Source: Nitrospiria bacterium
Lineage (GTDB): Bacteria; Nitrospirota; RBG-16-64-22
Direction of reading: 5' to 3'
Length of the DNA stretch: 32,649 nucleotides
NCBI GenBank assembly: GCA_919903025.1
Contig: CAKKSE010000071.1
Coordinates: forward strand, 1-32,649
Below the pieces are notes generated by a model. The model did not search any database. It was not told where the DNA came from and saw only the letters and a program-made list of their open reading frames with translations. The position numbers and the translations under genes were made by a program. This document shows, in pieces, positions 22,987 through 30,719 of this stretch; the first letter of the stretch is position 1; each line of letters starts with the position of its first letter.

Positions 22987-24342
22987 TCAGTCCGCAACCA
23001 TCTCCCTCCCGCTTCGTCTGGCCGCTAACTCCCCGATTAGGGAATGATGGCCAGCCTTGCAAATGCGCACCTGCACCATCTCCCCCGCAAGGTTCCTCGA
23101 TCCGTCAAGATGGACCGCATGGTTGCCGGCCGTGCGGCCCATCAGCTTTCCATCCCCTTTCTTCCCCTCCCCCTCAACAAGCACGGAGACGATGCGGCCT
23201 ATCCAAGCCGAGTTCATCTCCAGAGATATCGGGTTCTGCATCGACAAGAGCTCCGCCAAGCGCTCTTCCTTAAGGCCTTCCGGAACGTGGCCGCTCAAAC
23301 GGAGGGCGGGTGTCCTGGCCCTGGAGGAATATTTGAACGCGAAAAGGTGATCGAACCGGATCTCTTTGAGAGCGCGGACCGACGCCTCGTGGTCCCGCGG
23401 GGTCTCCCCCGGGAATCCCGCGATCAGGTCCGTTGAAATCGTGATGTCAGGCACCTGAACGCGCAGGGACACGATCCATTCACGATACTCGTTGTAGGCG
23501 TAATCCCGCCTCATGAGCCGGAGAATCCGGTCGGAGCCCGACTGGAGCGGCAGGTGGATGTGCCGGGCAGCCTTCGGCAGGTCCCGAAAGCAGGAAACGA
23601 GCCGCGGCGTCAGGTCGGACGGGTGGGGGGAGACGAACCGTATCCGCGCAATTCCTTCGATGTCATGAAGCCGCTCAATGAGACCGGCCAAGTCGATCGC
23701 GGGATGCAGTCCCTTCCCGTACGAACTGACCGTCTGGCCCAGAAGCGTCACCTCCTTGTATCCGGCCGCGGCCAGATCCCTGACTTCGCGCTCAATCTCG
23801 TCGGGCGGCCGGCTGTGCTCGCGCCCGCGGAGCCGGGGAATGACGCAAAAGGCGCAGAAACGATCGCACCCGTGCATGATGGTCACGTGCGCCTGGAAGC
23901 GGCTTTGACGAATGGGGACCAGGCCGGCAAGACCGGCCTCCCCGAAAGCCGTCTCGACGGCGGGATGATCTTCCTGGGCTTCCCTCAGCAGACGCGGAAG
24001 ATCCCGCAGGTTGGTCGTGCCAAAGACGAAATCAACGTAAGGGGCCCGGGACTGGATCCGGGCCCCTTCTTGCTGGGCCACGCAACCGGCCACGCCGAGG
24101 AGAAACCCCGGCCGTGACTCCTTGATCTCCCGGAACCGCCCGAGATCGCTGTAGAACTTCTGCTCGGCCTTTTCCCGCACCGCGCAGGTATTCAGGATGA
24201 CGCAGTCGGCCGCCATCGGGTCATTGACCAGGGCGTATCCCTCCCGGGCCATCAGGCCGGCGATCCGCTCCGAATCGTGGACGTTCATCTGGCATCCGAA
24301 CGTGACGATGGCAACCGTAGATCTCGATGGCGTCTCCGGCAA
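22987..24342 (-). CDS. miaB: tRNA-2-methylthio-N6-dimethylallyladenosine synthase
   Basis: A methylthiotransferase modifying A37 of tRNAs that read UNN codons. It has 451 residues. The N-terminal domain carries the auxiliary-cluster cysteines C17 (TFGCQMN), C53 (NTCAVREKA) and C87 (GCVAQQ). The radical SAM site is C159-x3-C163-x2-C166 in MHGCDRFCAFCVIPRLRGREHSR, followed by GQTVSSYG, FVSPHPSDL, HLPLQSGSDRIL and DLIAGFPGET. A C-terminal TRAM-like domain follows. The start is TTG 24342, supported by GGAG at 24351-24354 at a normal spacing. One detail differs: the more usual GQNVNSY block reads GQTVSSY. Confidence 0.93.
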   Translation of the reverse strand: MPETPSRSTVAIVTFGCQMNVHDSERIAGLMAREGYALVNDPMAADCVILNTCAVREKAEQKFYSDLGRFREIKESRPGFLLGVAGCVAQQEGARIQSRAPYVDFVFGTTNLRDLPRLLREAQEDHPAVETAFGEAGLAGLVPIRQSRFQAHVTIMHGCDRFCAFCVIPRLRGREHSRPPDEIEREVRDLAAAGYKEVTLLGQTVSSYGKGLHPAIDLAGLIERLHDIEGIARIRFVSPHPSDLTPRLVSCFRDLPKAARHIHLPLQSGSDRILRLMRRDYAYNEYREWIVSLRVQVPDITISTDLIAGFPGETPRDHEASVRALKEIRFDHLFAFKYSSRARTPALRLSGHVPEGLKEERLAELLSMQNPISLEMNSAWIGRIVSVLVEGEGKKGDGKLMGRTAGNHAVHLDGSRNLAGEMVQVRICKAGHHSLIGELAARRSGREMVAD

Positions 24343-24473
24343 TGAATTTTCTCCAAGGTGGATGCTGCGTACCGTGTCCTTGTCCGGTCAAAGATTACTC
24401 TCAGTCATCCCATGGCGCAAGCCGAAGGGGATGCCCGATCAAACCGCCGCGTCACGTCGGTCCCAGTTTTACG

Positions 24474-26426
24474 CTAGTCGAACCTTTGGATCGTGCCATT
24501 ATGGTCCACGTGAACCGTTCGGAAATAGGGCGGATCGAGATATCCGGGACTCAGCGGGCCGCAGGCCGCCGTCTGGACCAGAAACGGCCTTTCATCGTCA
24601 AACCGGCTCCGAATGACGGTCCCCGAATACCTTCCGTAGTAGATCAGCATTCCTGGAGCCACCCTGAATTCCGCTTTCCGGTGCGCATGGCCCGACAAGA
24701 CGAGATCCACGACCGGTCCCGAGTAGGAGGGATCCGCCTCCTTTTCGCCCCGGCAAAGGTGAAGGAACTGACTCACGTAGTGGTTAATCGTCCCGTGATT
24801 GACGCCAATCCGCCCTTGTTCCAGCAACACCTCATCCTTTCCCGCCGGGATCGCCGGGGCTTCTTTCACGTTGACGGGCGGGGCGTGCAGGCAAATGAAA
24901 ATTCTTATCTTGCCCTTGCCCTCCGAACAGATCGCCGCGAGGACGCGCTCGAGCCAGACGATCTGACCGGGCGAATAGTATTCGTTGGCAGGATAGAACG
25001 CCATGCTGTCCGGCGCCCCTCCCAATAGGTTGTCTGGGATGCTCAGGCGGGCCATTTTCTTGTTTCCCCCGTCCCACAGGTATTGCCCCGTGAAGCAGTC
25101 CGGCCCCGTATCCATCATGACGAAGTAGTTCGATCCGTAAGACACAGCGTAATTGAAAAACGGGTTGATATTGAGAAAGTAATCGTGAAGGGCCCGCACC
25201 CCCGCCTCGATGGGGACGATCGCACGACTGACCATCTCCCTCACCCAGGCCGCGAGGGCCCGATTAACGACGTGATGGATCGCGCCCGCCAGGAAAGGCG
25301 CCGCGAGCACGACGGCGGCATCCCCAAATCCGGGGATCCACAGGCCGAGAACCGTCGAAACAACCGGGACCAGGACCCTCGCCTGCCACGTCTTGGAGTA
25401 AACAAGGATTCGCTTCGCCGCTGCGTGGAGCAGGTTCTCCTTCGAGATCGGAGAACCCTCCCGCACGATCCGCTCGAACACTTCGTTCCGCTTCGCTTCG
25501 AGACGTTCCACGGTGTCATGATACTCGAAGTCGAAATGACCGGCCTCTCCGTCGGTGAGCCCGAAGGTCGAGGCCGCGTCGGCCACGTCGTACGGATGAA
25601 ACCTCCAGTCATGGTTCCCCGTGGCGGTGAAAACGGGCACGCGGAGGCCCGTGTTGCCCCGGGCTCCTTCGCGGTATACGCCCGTCACGATTTCGGTAAA
25701 GACTTCCCAATTGTTGTCCGGCTCCAGGGCCCCGTCGCTCACGCCCTGGTTGACGAAATCCACCAGGTCCCCGCCCATGATGACGAAGTCGAGTTCTCCC
25801 CGGTCGGCCGTCTCGTTCGCCTTCCCGACGAACTCTCTTAGCCTGTCGTTGAAGTTGTTGAAACGGCCGACGGTTCCGACCGCCACGGCCACCTCGCTCT
25901 CGATCAGATCGTTCCGGCGGGCCAGGTGAAGGTCCACGAGATGAATGAACCGGACACCTCGGGATGGAGCCGGCGTCAAGCAGACCGCGTGCATTTTCCG
26001 CCGGGAGACCTGACCGTCGAGACATAGATCGTAAAGGGTGGGCCGAAATTCGTCTTTCACCTGTCTCAGGACTCGATCCGGGTGGGATGCGGAGAGCGAA
26101 AGGAGTACCTTGAAGACCTTGGCGTCGCCGCCCAAGACCTCAGCCAGGAGTTCCTGACTCACGATCTCCTGGGTCTCGCCGACGGAGGAGCAAATGAGAG
26201 GAATTCGGGGAATCTCACGAGCGTCCTCCCGGACAAGGGGGATCCTGCCCAGGCCCGGATCCCGGTTGGACGAAGACGGGACAAGGCTCCATTGCCCGAA
26301 AACCGCTTCCCTCGATGCGACGAGAGCGGAGATCGGGCTGCTTCCCTGCCCGGCCGCAAGGAATACGAACTGCGGACATCCCAGGCTTGGGCTGAGGACG
26401 ATCGGAAACTCGCCAGGATGAAGCAA
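24474..26426 (-). CDS. Large calcineurin-like metallophosphoesterase with hydrophobic insertion
   Basis: A 650-residue protein of unknown substrate. All metal-binding motifs of the family are visible in order: D165-x-H167 (VDLHL), G219-D220 (MGGDLVD), G270-N-H-D273 (ATGNHDW), H514 in CLHAPP and G579-H-A-H582. It is therefore likely an active dinuclear-metal phosphoesterase. Two parts are unusual: a ~155-residue N-terminal region without a known motif, and an insertion between the third and fourth motifs with a strongly hydrophobic stretch at ~352-386 that could sit in or on a membrane. The start is TTG 26426 with GGGGAAG upstream. It is last in a five-gene minus-strand run; a small hairpin (26437-26451) precedes its ribosome site. 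Confidence 0.78.
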   Translation of the reverse strand: MLHPGEFPIVLSPSLGCPQFVFLAAGQGSSPISALVASREAVFGQWSLVPSSSNRDPGLGRIPLVREDAREIPRIPLICSSVGETQEIVSQELLAEVLGGDAKVFKVLLSLSASHPDRVLRQVKDEFRPTLYDLCLDGQVSRRKMHAVCLTPAPSRGVRFIHLVDLHLARRNDLIESEVAVAVGTVGRFNNFNDRLREFVGKANETADRGELDFVIMGGDLVDFVNQGVSDGALEPDNNWEVFTEIVTGVYREGARGNTGLRVPVFTATGNHDWRFHPYDVADAASTFGLTDGEAGHFDFEYHDTVERLEAKRNEVFERIVREGSPISKENLLHAAAKRILVYSKTWQARVLVPVVSTVLGLWIPGFGDAAVVLAAPFLAGAIHHVVNRALAAWVREMVSRAIVPIEAGVRALHDYFLNINPFFNYAVSYGSNYFVMMDTGPDCFTGQYLWDGGNKKMARLSIPDNLLGGAPDSMAFYPANEYYSPGQIVWLERVLAAICSEGKGKIRIFICLHAPPVNVKEAPAIPAGKDEVLLEQGRIGVNHGTINHYVSQFLHLCRGEKEADPSYSGPVVDLVLSGHAHRKAEFRVAPGMLIYYGRYSGTVIRSRFDDERPFLVQTAACGPLSPGYLDPPYFRTVHVDHNGTIQRFD

Positions 26427-26453
26427 TCAATCTTCCCCGTCTGAAAGACGGCC

Positions 26454-26891
26454 CTACGCGATCGCCGCCACGATCACGCCGGCCGACAACACGATCAACA
26501 GCCCAATGGACATGAATCCCACGTCGCCGCTCTCCACGTCCCGCCTCGCCAGGAATGTGGTCTGACCCGCCGCGTACCAGGGGACGAACGCGAGGATGGC
26601 GAAGATCAAGTTAATCCATGCGCGGTCCGGATGTCTCGCGCCGGCATGAATCAAGACGAGGACCAGGATCAAGGCGGGAAGAATCGTCATCACGTTGACG
26701 ACGACGTGGACCCGCACGCTCTCGCCGCGTTCGATCATCAGGTACGCCTTGGCGAACTCGATCCCGAAGAACAGGACGGTCAGCACACCCATCGCGGCCA
26801 GGAGGTCCCCCTCGCCCAGGGCCAGCACGGATCCGATCCGCTCGAACGGTTCCCAAGACCCCCCTTCCAGGAGCTTCCGAGCGATCTCCAC
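26454..26891 (-). CDS. Small four-helix membrane protein
   Basis: A 145-residue protein with a polar N-terminal ~28 residues and four predicted membrane helices: LLAAMGVLTVLFFGIEFAKAYLMI, VHVVVNVMTILPALILVLVLI, WINLIFAILAFVPWYAAGQTTFL and GFMSIGLLIVLSAGVIVAAIA. No catalytic motif or family is recognised. The start GTG 26891 has a good GAGGGGGGA ribosome site. It lies 18 bp from the preceding gene and 27 bp from the phosphoesterase gene, so it is very likely co-transcribed and may anchor or partner one of them. Confidence 0.7.
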   Translation of the reverse strand: MEIARKLLEGGSWEPFERIGSVLALGEGDLLAAMGVLTVLFFGIEFAKAYLMIERGESVRVHVVVNVMTILPALILVLVLIHAGARHPDRAWINLIFAILAFVPWYAAGQTTFLARRDVESGDVGFMSIGLLIVLSAGVIVAAIA

Positions 26892-26909
26892 CGATCCCCC
26901 CTCAGTTTC

Positions 26910-28049
26910 TCAGGACCGCCGCGCGGCCAGGGCGGCACCGAATCTTTCAACGTCCGCCAGTTCGTCCTCGCCCAGGCCGTAGTGAGGCTGAAGGAGCCAT
27001 CTCAGCCAACGCGGACGGCCGGCTTCGCCCGTGGCCAGGTACGCCGCAAGGGTGAAAAGCCGCGACGGTTCGCGGCCGGCGTGCTCGTAGGCCCGGCTTC
27101 CGACGACGCGCGCGCCGAAGCGTTCGAGATGCCTGACCACCATCGCCTGGCTTCTCCGCCAAAGGCCGCGGCAGACGACCACCACTGCCGCGTCCCGGCC
27201 CTCGAAGAACGCCCGGTTCCCCTCGTCCTGGAACACCGCCTCCACCGGCGCCGAGACCCCGACGAACCACGTTTGAGCCTCGACGACGACAAGGTCGTAG
27301 TCGTGCACAGCCGGAAGGCGGAGGGGCTCGATCCGCGCGGGGCGCCGCAATATGGCCCGGCCCGCGATTCTCAGGAACTGTCCCAAGGACTGGAACGGAA
27401 ACGAGAAGAGGTCCAGCTCGATCGGCCGGATCTGAAAGGAATCCACGGCGTACCCGCCCGATTCCAGGCCCCTCTTCAGGAAGAAGACGCTCTGCCTTCC
27501 AGTGCCGCTGAGCGAGTAGAACAGGATCGCCGCACGTCTCGGTACGGGTCCGTTCCCTTCCCAGACCTCCCCGTCGTTCATCCGGGCGAGATCGGGAGCC
27601 TGGAGCTGGATGAGGTACAAGGCAAAAATGAAAGCAAAAACTCCGTCCCAGAGCCCCAAGAGAAGAAAGAACCCGTGCAGACCCGCGAAGACGTAATAGT
27701 AGACCGCCGTCAGAGAGAAAAACCCTTTTCCCACGATCCCGACCTTGAGCAGATCCCGGCTCCGCTGGGGGTCGCGATAGACGTAAAACGCGAGGAGACC
27801 ATTCGCAAACGAGAGCCCCGCCATCCAGACGAAGTACTGCGGGTCCAGCGGGAGCGGAATTCCCAACCGATCGAAGAGGGGCCGGTGGAAGAAGAGGAGC
27901 CCCAGGGTCCCACCGCAGTTGGCCAGCGCCGTCACGAGGCACGCCAGACGAAGCCATCGGCCCGGGATCGAAGGGATCCTCGATCCCTCGCACCCGCCGG
28001 GGCCGGGAGGCAGCCTTGGCCGCCAAGCGTCAGACGATCCGGAAGCCAT
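26910..28049 (-). CDS. Membrane-anchored flavodoxin-like protein
   Basis: A 379-residue protein from ATG 28049, chosen because GAGAGG lies 7 bases upstream; an in-frame start at 28076 would add nine residues. The N-terminal half (~30-150) has four hydrophobic helices: RLACLVTALANCGGTLGLLFF, YFVWMAGLSFANGLLAFYVY, VGIVGKGFFSLTAVYYYVFAG and FFLLLGLWDGVFAFIFALYLI. The C-terminal half begins RRAAILFYSLSGTGRQSV, which matches the flavodoxin FMN phosphate loop (S/T-x-S/T-G-x-x), followed by alternating strands such as YDLVVVEAQTWFVGVSAPV and DAAVVVVCRGLW. An electron-transfer role with the overlapping upstream GMC flavoenzyme is plausible but unproven. It overlaps that gene by 20 bp. Confidence 0.68.
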   Translation of the reverse strand: MASGSSDAWRPRLPPGPGGCEGSRIPSIPGRWLRLACLVTALANCGGTLGLLFFHRPLFDRLGIPLPLDPQYFVWMAGLSFANGLLAFYVYRDPQRSRDLLKVGIVGKGFFSLTAVYYYVFAGLHGFFLLLGLWDGVFAFIFALYLIQLQAPDLARMNDGEVWEGNGPVPRRAAILFYSLSGTGRQSVFFLKRGLESGGYAVDSFQIRPIELDLFSFPFQSLGQFLRIAGRAILRRPARIEPLRLPAVHDYDLVVVEAQTWFVGVSAPVEAVFQDEGNRAFFEGRDAAVVVVCRGLWRRSQAMVVRHLERFGARVVGSRAYEHAGREPSRLFTLAAYLATGEAGRPRWLRWLLQPHYGLGEDELADVERFGAALAARRS

Positions 28050-29688
28050 CGGCGATCCTCTCGGCGAGAGCGGCAATCGTCAGGGAGGGGTTGGGTCCCA
28101 CGGAAGTCGGAAGGATGCTGCCGTCCGCCACATAGAGACCGGGATGCCCAAAGACCTCACCCTCCGCGTTCACCACGCCGCGGTCAGGGGAATCCGCCAT
28201 CGTGCATCCTCCCAGGGGATGCACGGCGATGAGCTTGTCCATGTACGTGAGGGGATTGAGGACGAGCTTCCCGCCCAGCGCCGCCGCGATCTTCGCCGCC
28301 TCCCGTTCCTGTCTTTCAAAATGGAGGCGGCTTCCATCGATCCGCCACTTCACGACCGCCTCGCCCCGATCGTCAAGCTCGATCAAGCCGTCGGAGCGAT
28401 CGCGTCCCATCCCGAGAAGGACCATCATCCGCCTCATGTAGGCATCGTTGTCCAGCATGAGCGCCGCCTCGTCGCCGACGTTGACCTCGGGAGTCCCGCC
28501 GAGGAGCCTTCCCGCCCAGCCCTTGACGGCTCGAACGAGCCGGACGAGCGTTCGTGGCGAAGGGAGCTTCCCGACGGCGTACCATGCGATCAAGGGCGGG
28601 ATTCCCCCGTCCTCGATGACGATACTGTGCGAAAATCCGTCCGGGTAGGGGGAATAACGGAACTGGATGGCGTAGGTGATGGTCGGTCCTCGCGTCGGGT
28701 GGACTTCTTCCTTCGTTTCAACGACGGTCGCCTCGAGGTCGCCGTTGCCGCACCACCCCCGCCCCAGCGCGTCGCTGAGCCTGGGAAGCGATCCTTTCTT
28801 CTTGAGCCGTAGTAGGAGCCTCGTCGTCCCGATCGAGCCGCACGAGACGACGACTGCGCGCGCGCGTATTTCCCGGCCCGCCGCGATCCCCCGCTCTCGA
28901 GGATTCTTGTACGCGACGCGGTATCCCCCCCCGGGCAGGGGGACAATGTCGTCCACGTCCGCTTCCGTTCGGACCTCCGCCGGGACTCCTTTCTCTCCCA
29001 GCATGGCCCGATTGCGGGCCCTGGCGATGTAATTCAGGTTCAGCGTGCTCTTCGCCTGGATGTTGCAGCCAACGTTGCACTCCCCGCACTTGTTGCACCG
29101 CGACTGAACGACCCCGTGGCGGTTTCGGGATTGTTCGCCGGGAAACGCTCCCTTGAACCAGAGCGCGAGAGGTGGGAACGAGCCTGCGGGGTTACCTGTC
29201 GCTTCCCCATCCTTGGCCAGGCGGGCGGCAACTTCGTTGAGCAGCCGGGTCTTCGGTGTATCGCGATAGTACGGATCCGCGAACGGGTAGGGGGCCGCCT
29301 CCATCGTTTCGAGGACCCTACGGTAGTACGGCTCCAACGAGGCCCGGCTGATCCCTCGCGGCCAGCCTTGAAAGGAGTCCTCGTCCATCGGCATGAGAAC
29401 GCTCGAGTAGATCAGCGAACCGCCTCCCAGCCCGCTGGTCGTGACCGTCAGGACGTCGCTGTCGGGATGGGCCAGGACCTCGAAGAGGCCGAAAAGACCG
29501 TCCCCGGGGTCCCACAGCGCGCTCCGCATCTCCTCCATCGAGCGGGGAAACTCCCCGAAACCGTACTCCCTCCCCCTCTCGAGAAGGCAGACCCGATACC
29601 CCTTCTCGGCCAGGCGGCACGTCATGACCGATCCGCCGAAACCGGATCCGATCACCACAATGTCGGTGTCAAAGTTTCCCCCGTTCAT
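28030..29688 (-). CDS. GMC-family flavoprotein, cholesterol-oxidase-like
   Basis: A 552-residue FAD oxidoreductase. DIVVIGSGFGGSVMTCRLAEKG is the N-terminal nucleotide-binding fold (GxGxxG at 14-19) with LLERG at its end, and TSGLGGGSLIYSSVLM is the GMC substrate-domain block. HPLGGCTM at 490-497 and YVADGSILPTSVGPNPSLTIAALAERIA are C-terminal hallmarks of the cholesterol-oxidase branch. A cysteine cluster C198-x2-C201-x2-C204-x3-C208 precedes NAK/QAK-STL, as in ChoD-like enzymes. There is no signal peptide. The substrate is unknown; a sterol, hopanoid or other hydroxylated lipid would fit the family. It is translationally coupled to the flavodoxin-like gene. Confidence 0.85.
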   Translation of the reverse strand: MNGGNFDTDIVVIGSGFGGSVMTCRLAEKGYRVCLLERGREYGFGEFPRSMEEMRSALWDPGDGLFGLFEVLAHPDSDVLTVTTSGLGGGSLIYSSVLMPMDEDSFQGWPRGISRASLEPYYRRVLETMEAAPYPFADPYYRDTPKTRLLNEVAARLAKDGEATGNPAGSFPPLALWFKGAFPGEQSRNRHGVVQSRCNKCGECNVGCNIQAKSTLNLNYIARARNRAMLGEKGVPAEVRTEADVDDIVPLPGGGYRVAYKNPRERGIAAGREIRARAVVVSCGSIGTTRLLLRLKKKGSLPRLSDALGRGWCGNGDLEATVVETKEEVHPTRGPTITYAIQFRYSPYPDGFSHSIVIEDGGIPPLIAWYAVGKLPSPRTLVRLVRAVKGWAGRLLGGTPEVNVGDEAALMLDNDAYMRRMMVLLGMGRDRSDGLIELDDRGEAVVKWRIDGSRLHFERQEREAAKIAAALGGKLVLNPLTYMDKLIAVHPLGGCTMADSPDRGVVNAEGEVFGHPGLYVADGSILPTSVGPNPSLTIAALAERIADGFRIV

Positions 29689-29695
29689 TCGGATA

Positions 29696-30457
29696 CTACG
29701 AACCTCCGTTCGTAACCTCCAACAGCAACGGACTCAGCCCCAGCTCCTTACGGAGCCGAATCGCTTCCAGAAGGGCTCTCGACCTTGGTTTCGGGCCGCC
29801 CGCCTGGACGACGAAGTATCCCTGCCGGGTCTCGATGATCTCCGTGTTCGGCACCCGCAAACGGAGCCTTTCGCCTTCCTCCCTGGCCTTCGGAAGGGAG
29901 TCGGCTCTCGCCAGCACCACGTAGTAGAACGGCTCCTGAACCTGAATCCCGGGGTTGAACGCTATCCGGACGGCGACATGCGGACCCTCTTGCGCGTACG
30001 CCCGGGCGACCCCCAGACCCGGAGGGAACCAGCCCTCGTTGTTCTCCGAGCGCTTCTCACCCGGCGCCGTGCCCCCGCCGCGGATAATGGACACGCCCGA
30101 TGACTCGAGCAAGGCATTCGACAGATTCTCGGCGTCTCGGGCGACGCCGGAAGCGTTATAAGCGTTCAACGTGCCGCTCAAGAGAGCCGGGATTCCCAAG
30201 GCCGTCATGAACGTGTCCCTCGGCCTCGATGGGATCTTCCACTCGAAGATCATGATCACAAGACCGACGATCACGCCGAAAGCCAGGGCGAGAAACGCAA
30301 AATCAAGAGAAAAGTACCGAACGCTGCTTCCTTCGGTCGACGACGCGAGGGCCGCGATCAGCCTCGGGAGGACCATCGCCGTCAGGCCCGCCACCAACCC
30401 GATAAAGAACTTGAACGCAGGAGCGTCCATCTTCGCTTTTTGGGTTTCCTTGGGCAT
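29696..30457 (-). CDS. Membrane protein with SPOR-like C-terminal domain
   Basis: A 253-residue protein. There are two clear membrane helices at ~16-37 (FFIGLVAGLTAMVLPRLIAALA) and ~50-71 (LDFAFLALAFGVIVGLVIMIF), with a weaker hydrophobic patch at ~86-98. A ~75-residue linker follows. The C-terminal part (~178-250) has a strand-helix-strand pattern reading PFYYVVLARADSLPKAREEGERLRL then YFVVQAGGPKPRSRALLEAIRLRKELGLSPLLLEV, which resembles SPOR folds that bind denuded peptidoglycan. The similarity is by pattern only. GGGGAGGGGGAAG before the ATG is a strong ribosome site. It is the first gene of the minus-strand cluster, 7 bp from the GMC gene. Confidence 0.68.
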   Translation of the reverse strand: MPKETQKAKMDAPAFKFFIGLVAGLTAMVLPRLIAALASSTEGSSVRYFSLDFAFLALAFGVIVGLVIMIFEWKIPSRPRDTFMTALGIPALLSGTLNAYNASGVARDAENLSNALLESSGVSIIRGGGTAPGEKRSENNEGWFPPGLGVARAYAQEGPHVAVRIAFNPGIQVQEPFYYVVLARADSLPKAREEGERLRLRVPNTEIIETRQGYFVVQAGGPKPRSRALLEAIRLRKELGLSPLLLEVTNGGS

Positions 30458-30719
30458 GGCGGGCTTCCCCCTCCCCGGCTAAAACCCCAGGATGACTTGC
30501 CTGCTGGCAGAAACCGGAGGCAAGACGGATGCCGGGACCCGTGGGTCCTTCGGACGCCGGCCTATTCTCCGGAAAAGAATCGATGTTTCAAGGAGATCGA
30601 AACGGCTCTTCATGGCAAGCTGTCCTTTCGTTTGCACCGGGTGTTCCCGAATGAAGACAGCCTGAGCACTTTTGCAGACGGGGACGCGGGAGATTCCTCT
30701 TCTGCTATACTCCCCGGAG
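30458..30719. promoter_or_regulatory. Divergent 262-bp intergenic region
   Basis: It separates the minus-strand cluster from the plus-strand YkgJ-type gene, so it must hold both promoters. Features seen are a GGACCC/GGGTCC palindrome with a 2-base loop near 30535-30550, and TATACT at 30706-30711 placed 8 bases before the ATG at 30720. The latter would put the RNA start at or next to the start codon. Confidence 0.35.

Noticed and set aside
22513-23028. A 171-codon plus-strand frame between mqnC and miaB
   Set aside because: It overlaps the 3' end of miaB, has erratic composition and shows no domain.
30612-30665. A 17-residue Cys-containing peptide upstream of the fusion gene
   Set aside because: The only Shine-Dalgarno-like sequence is 16 bases away, and the Cys spacing can arise by chance in so short a frame.
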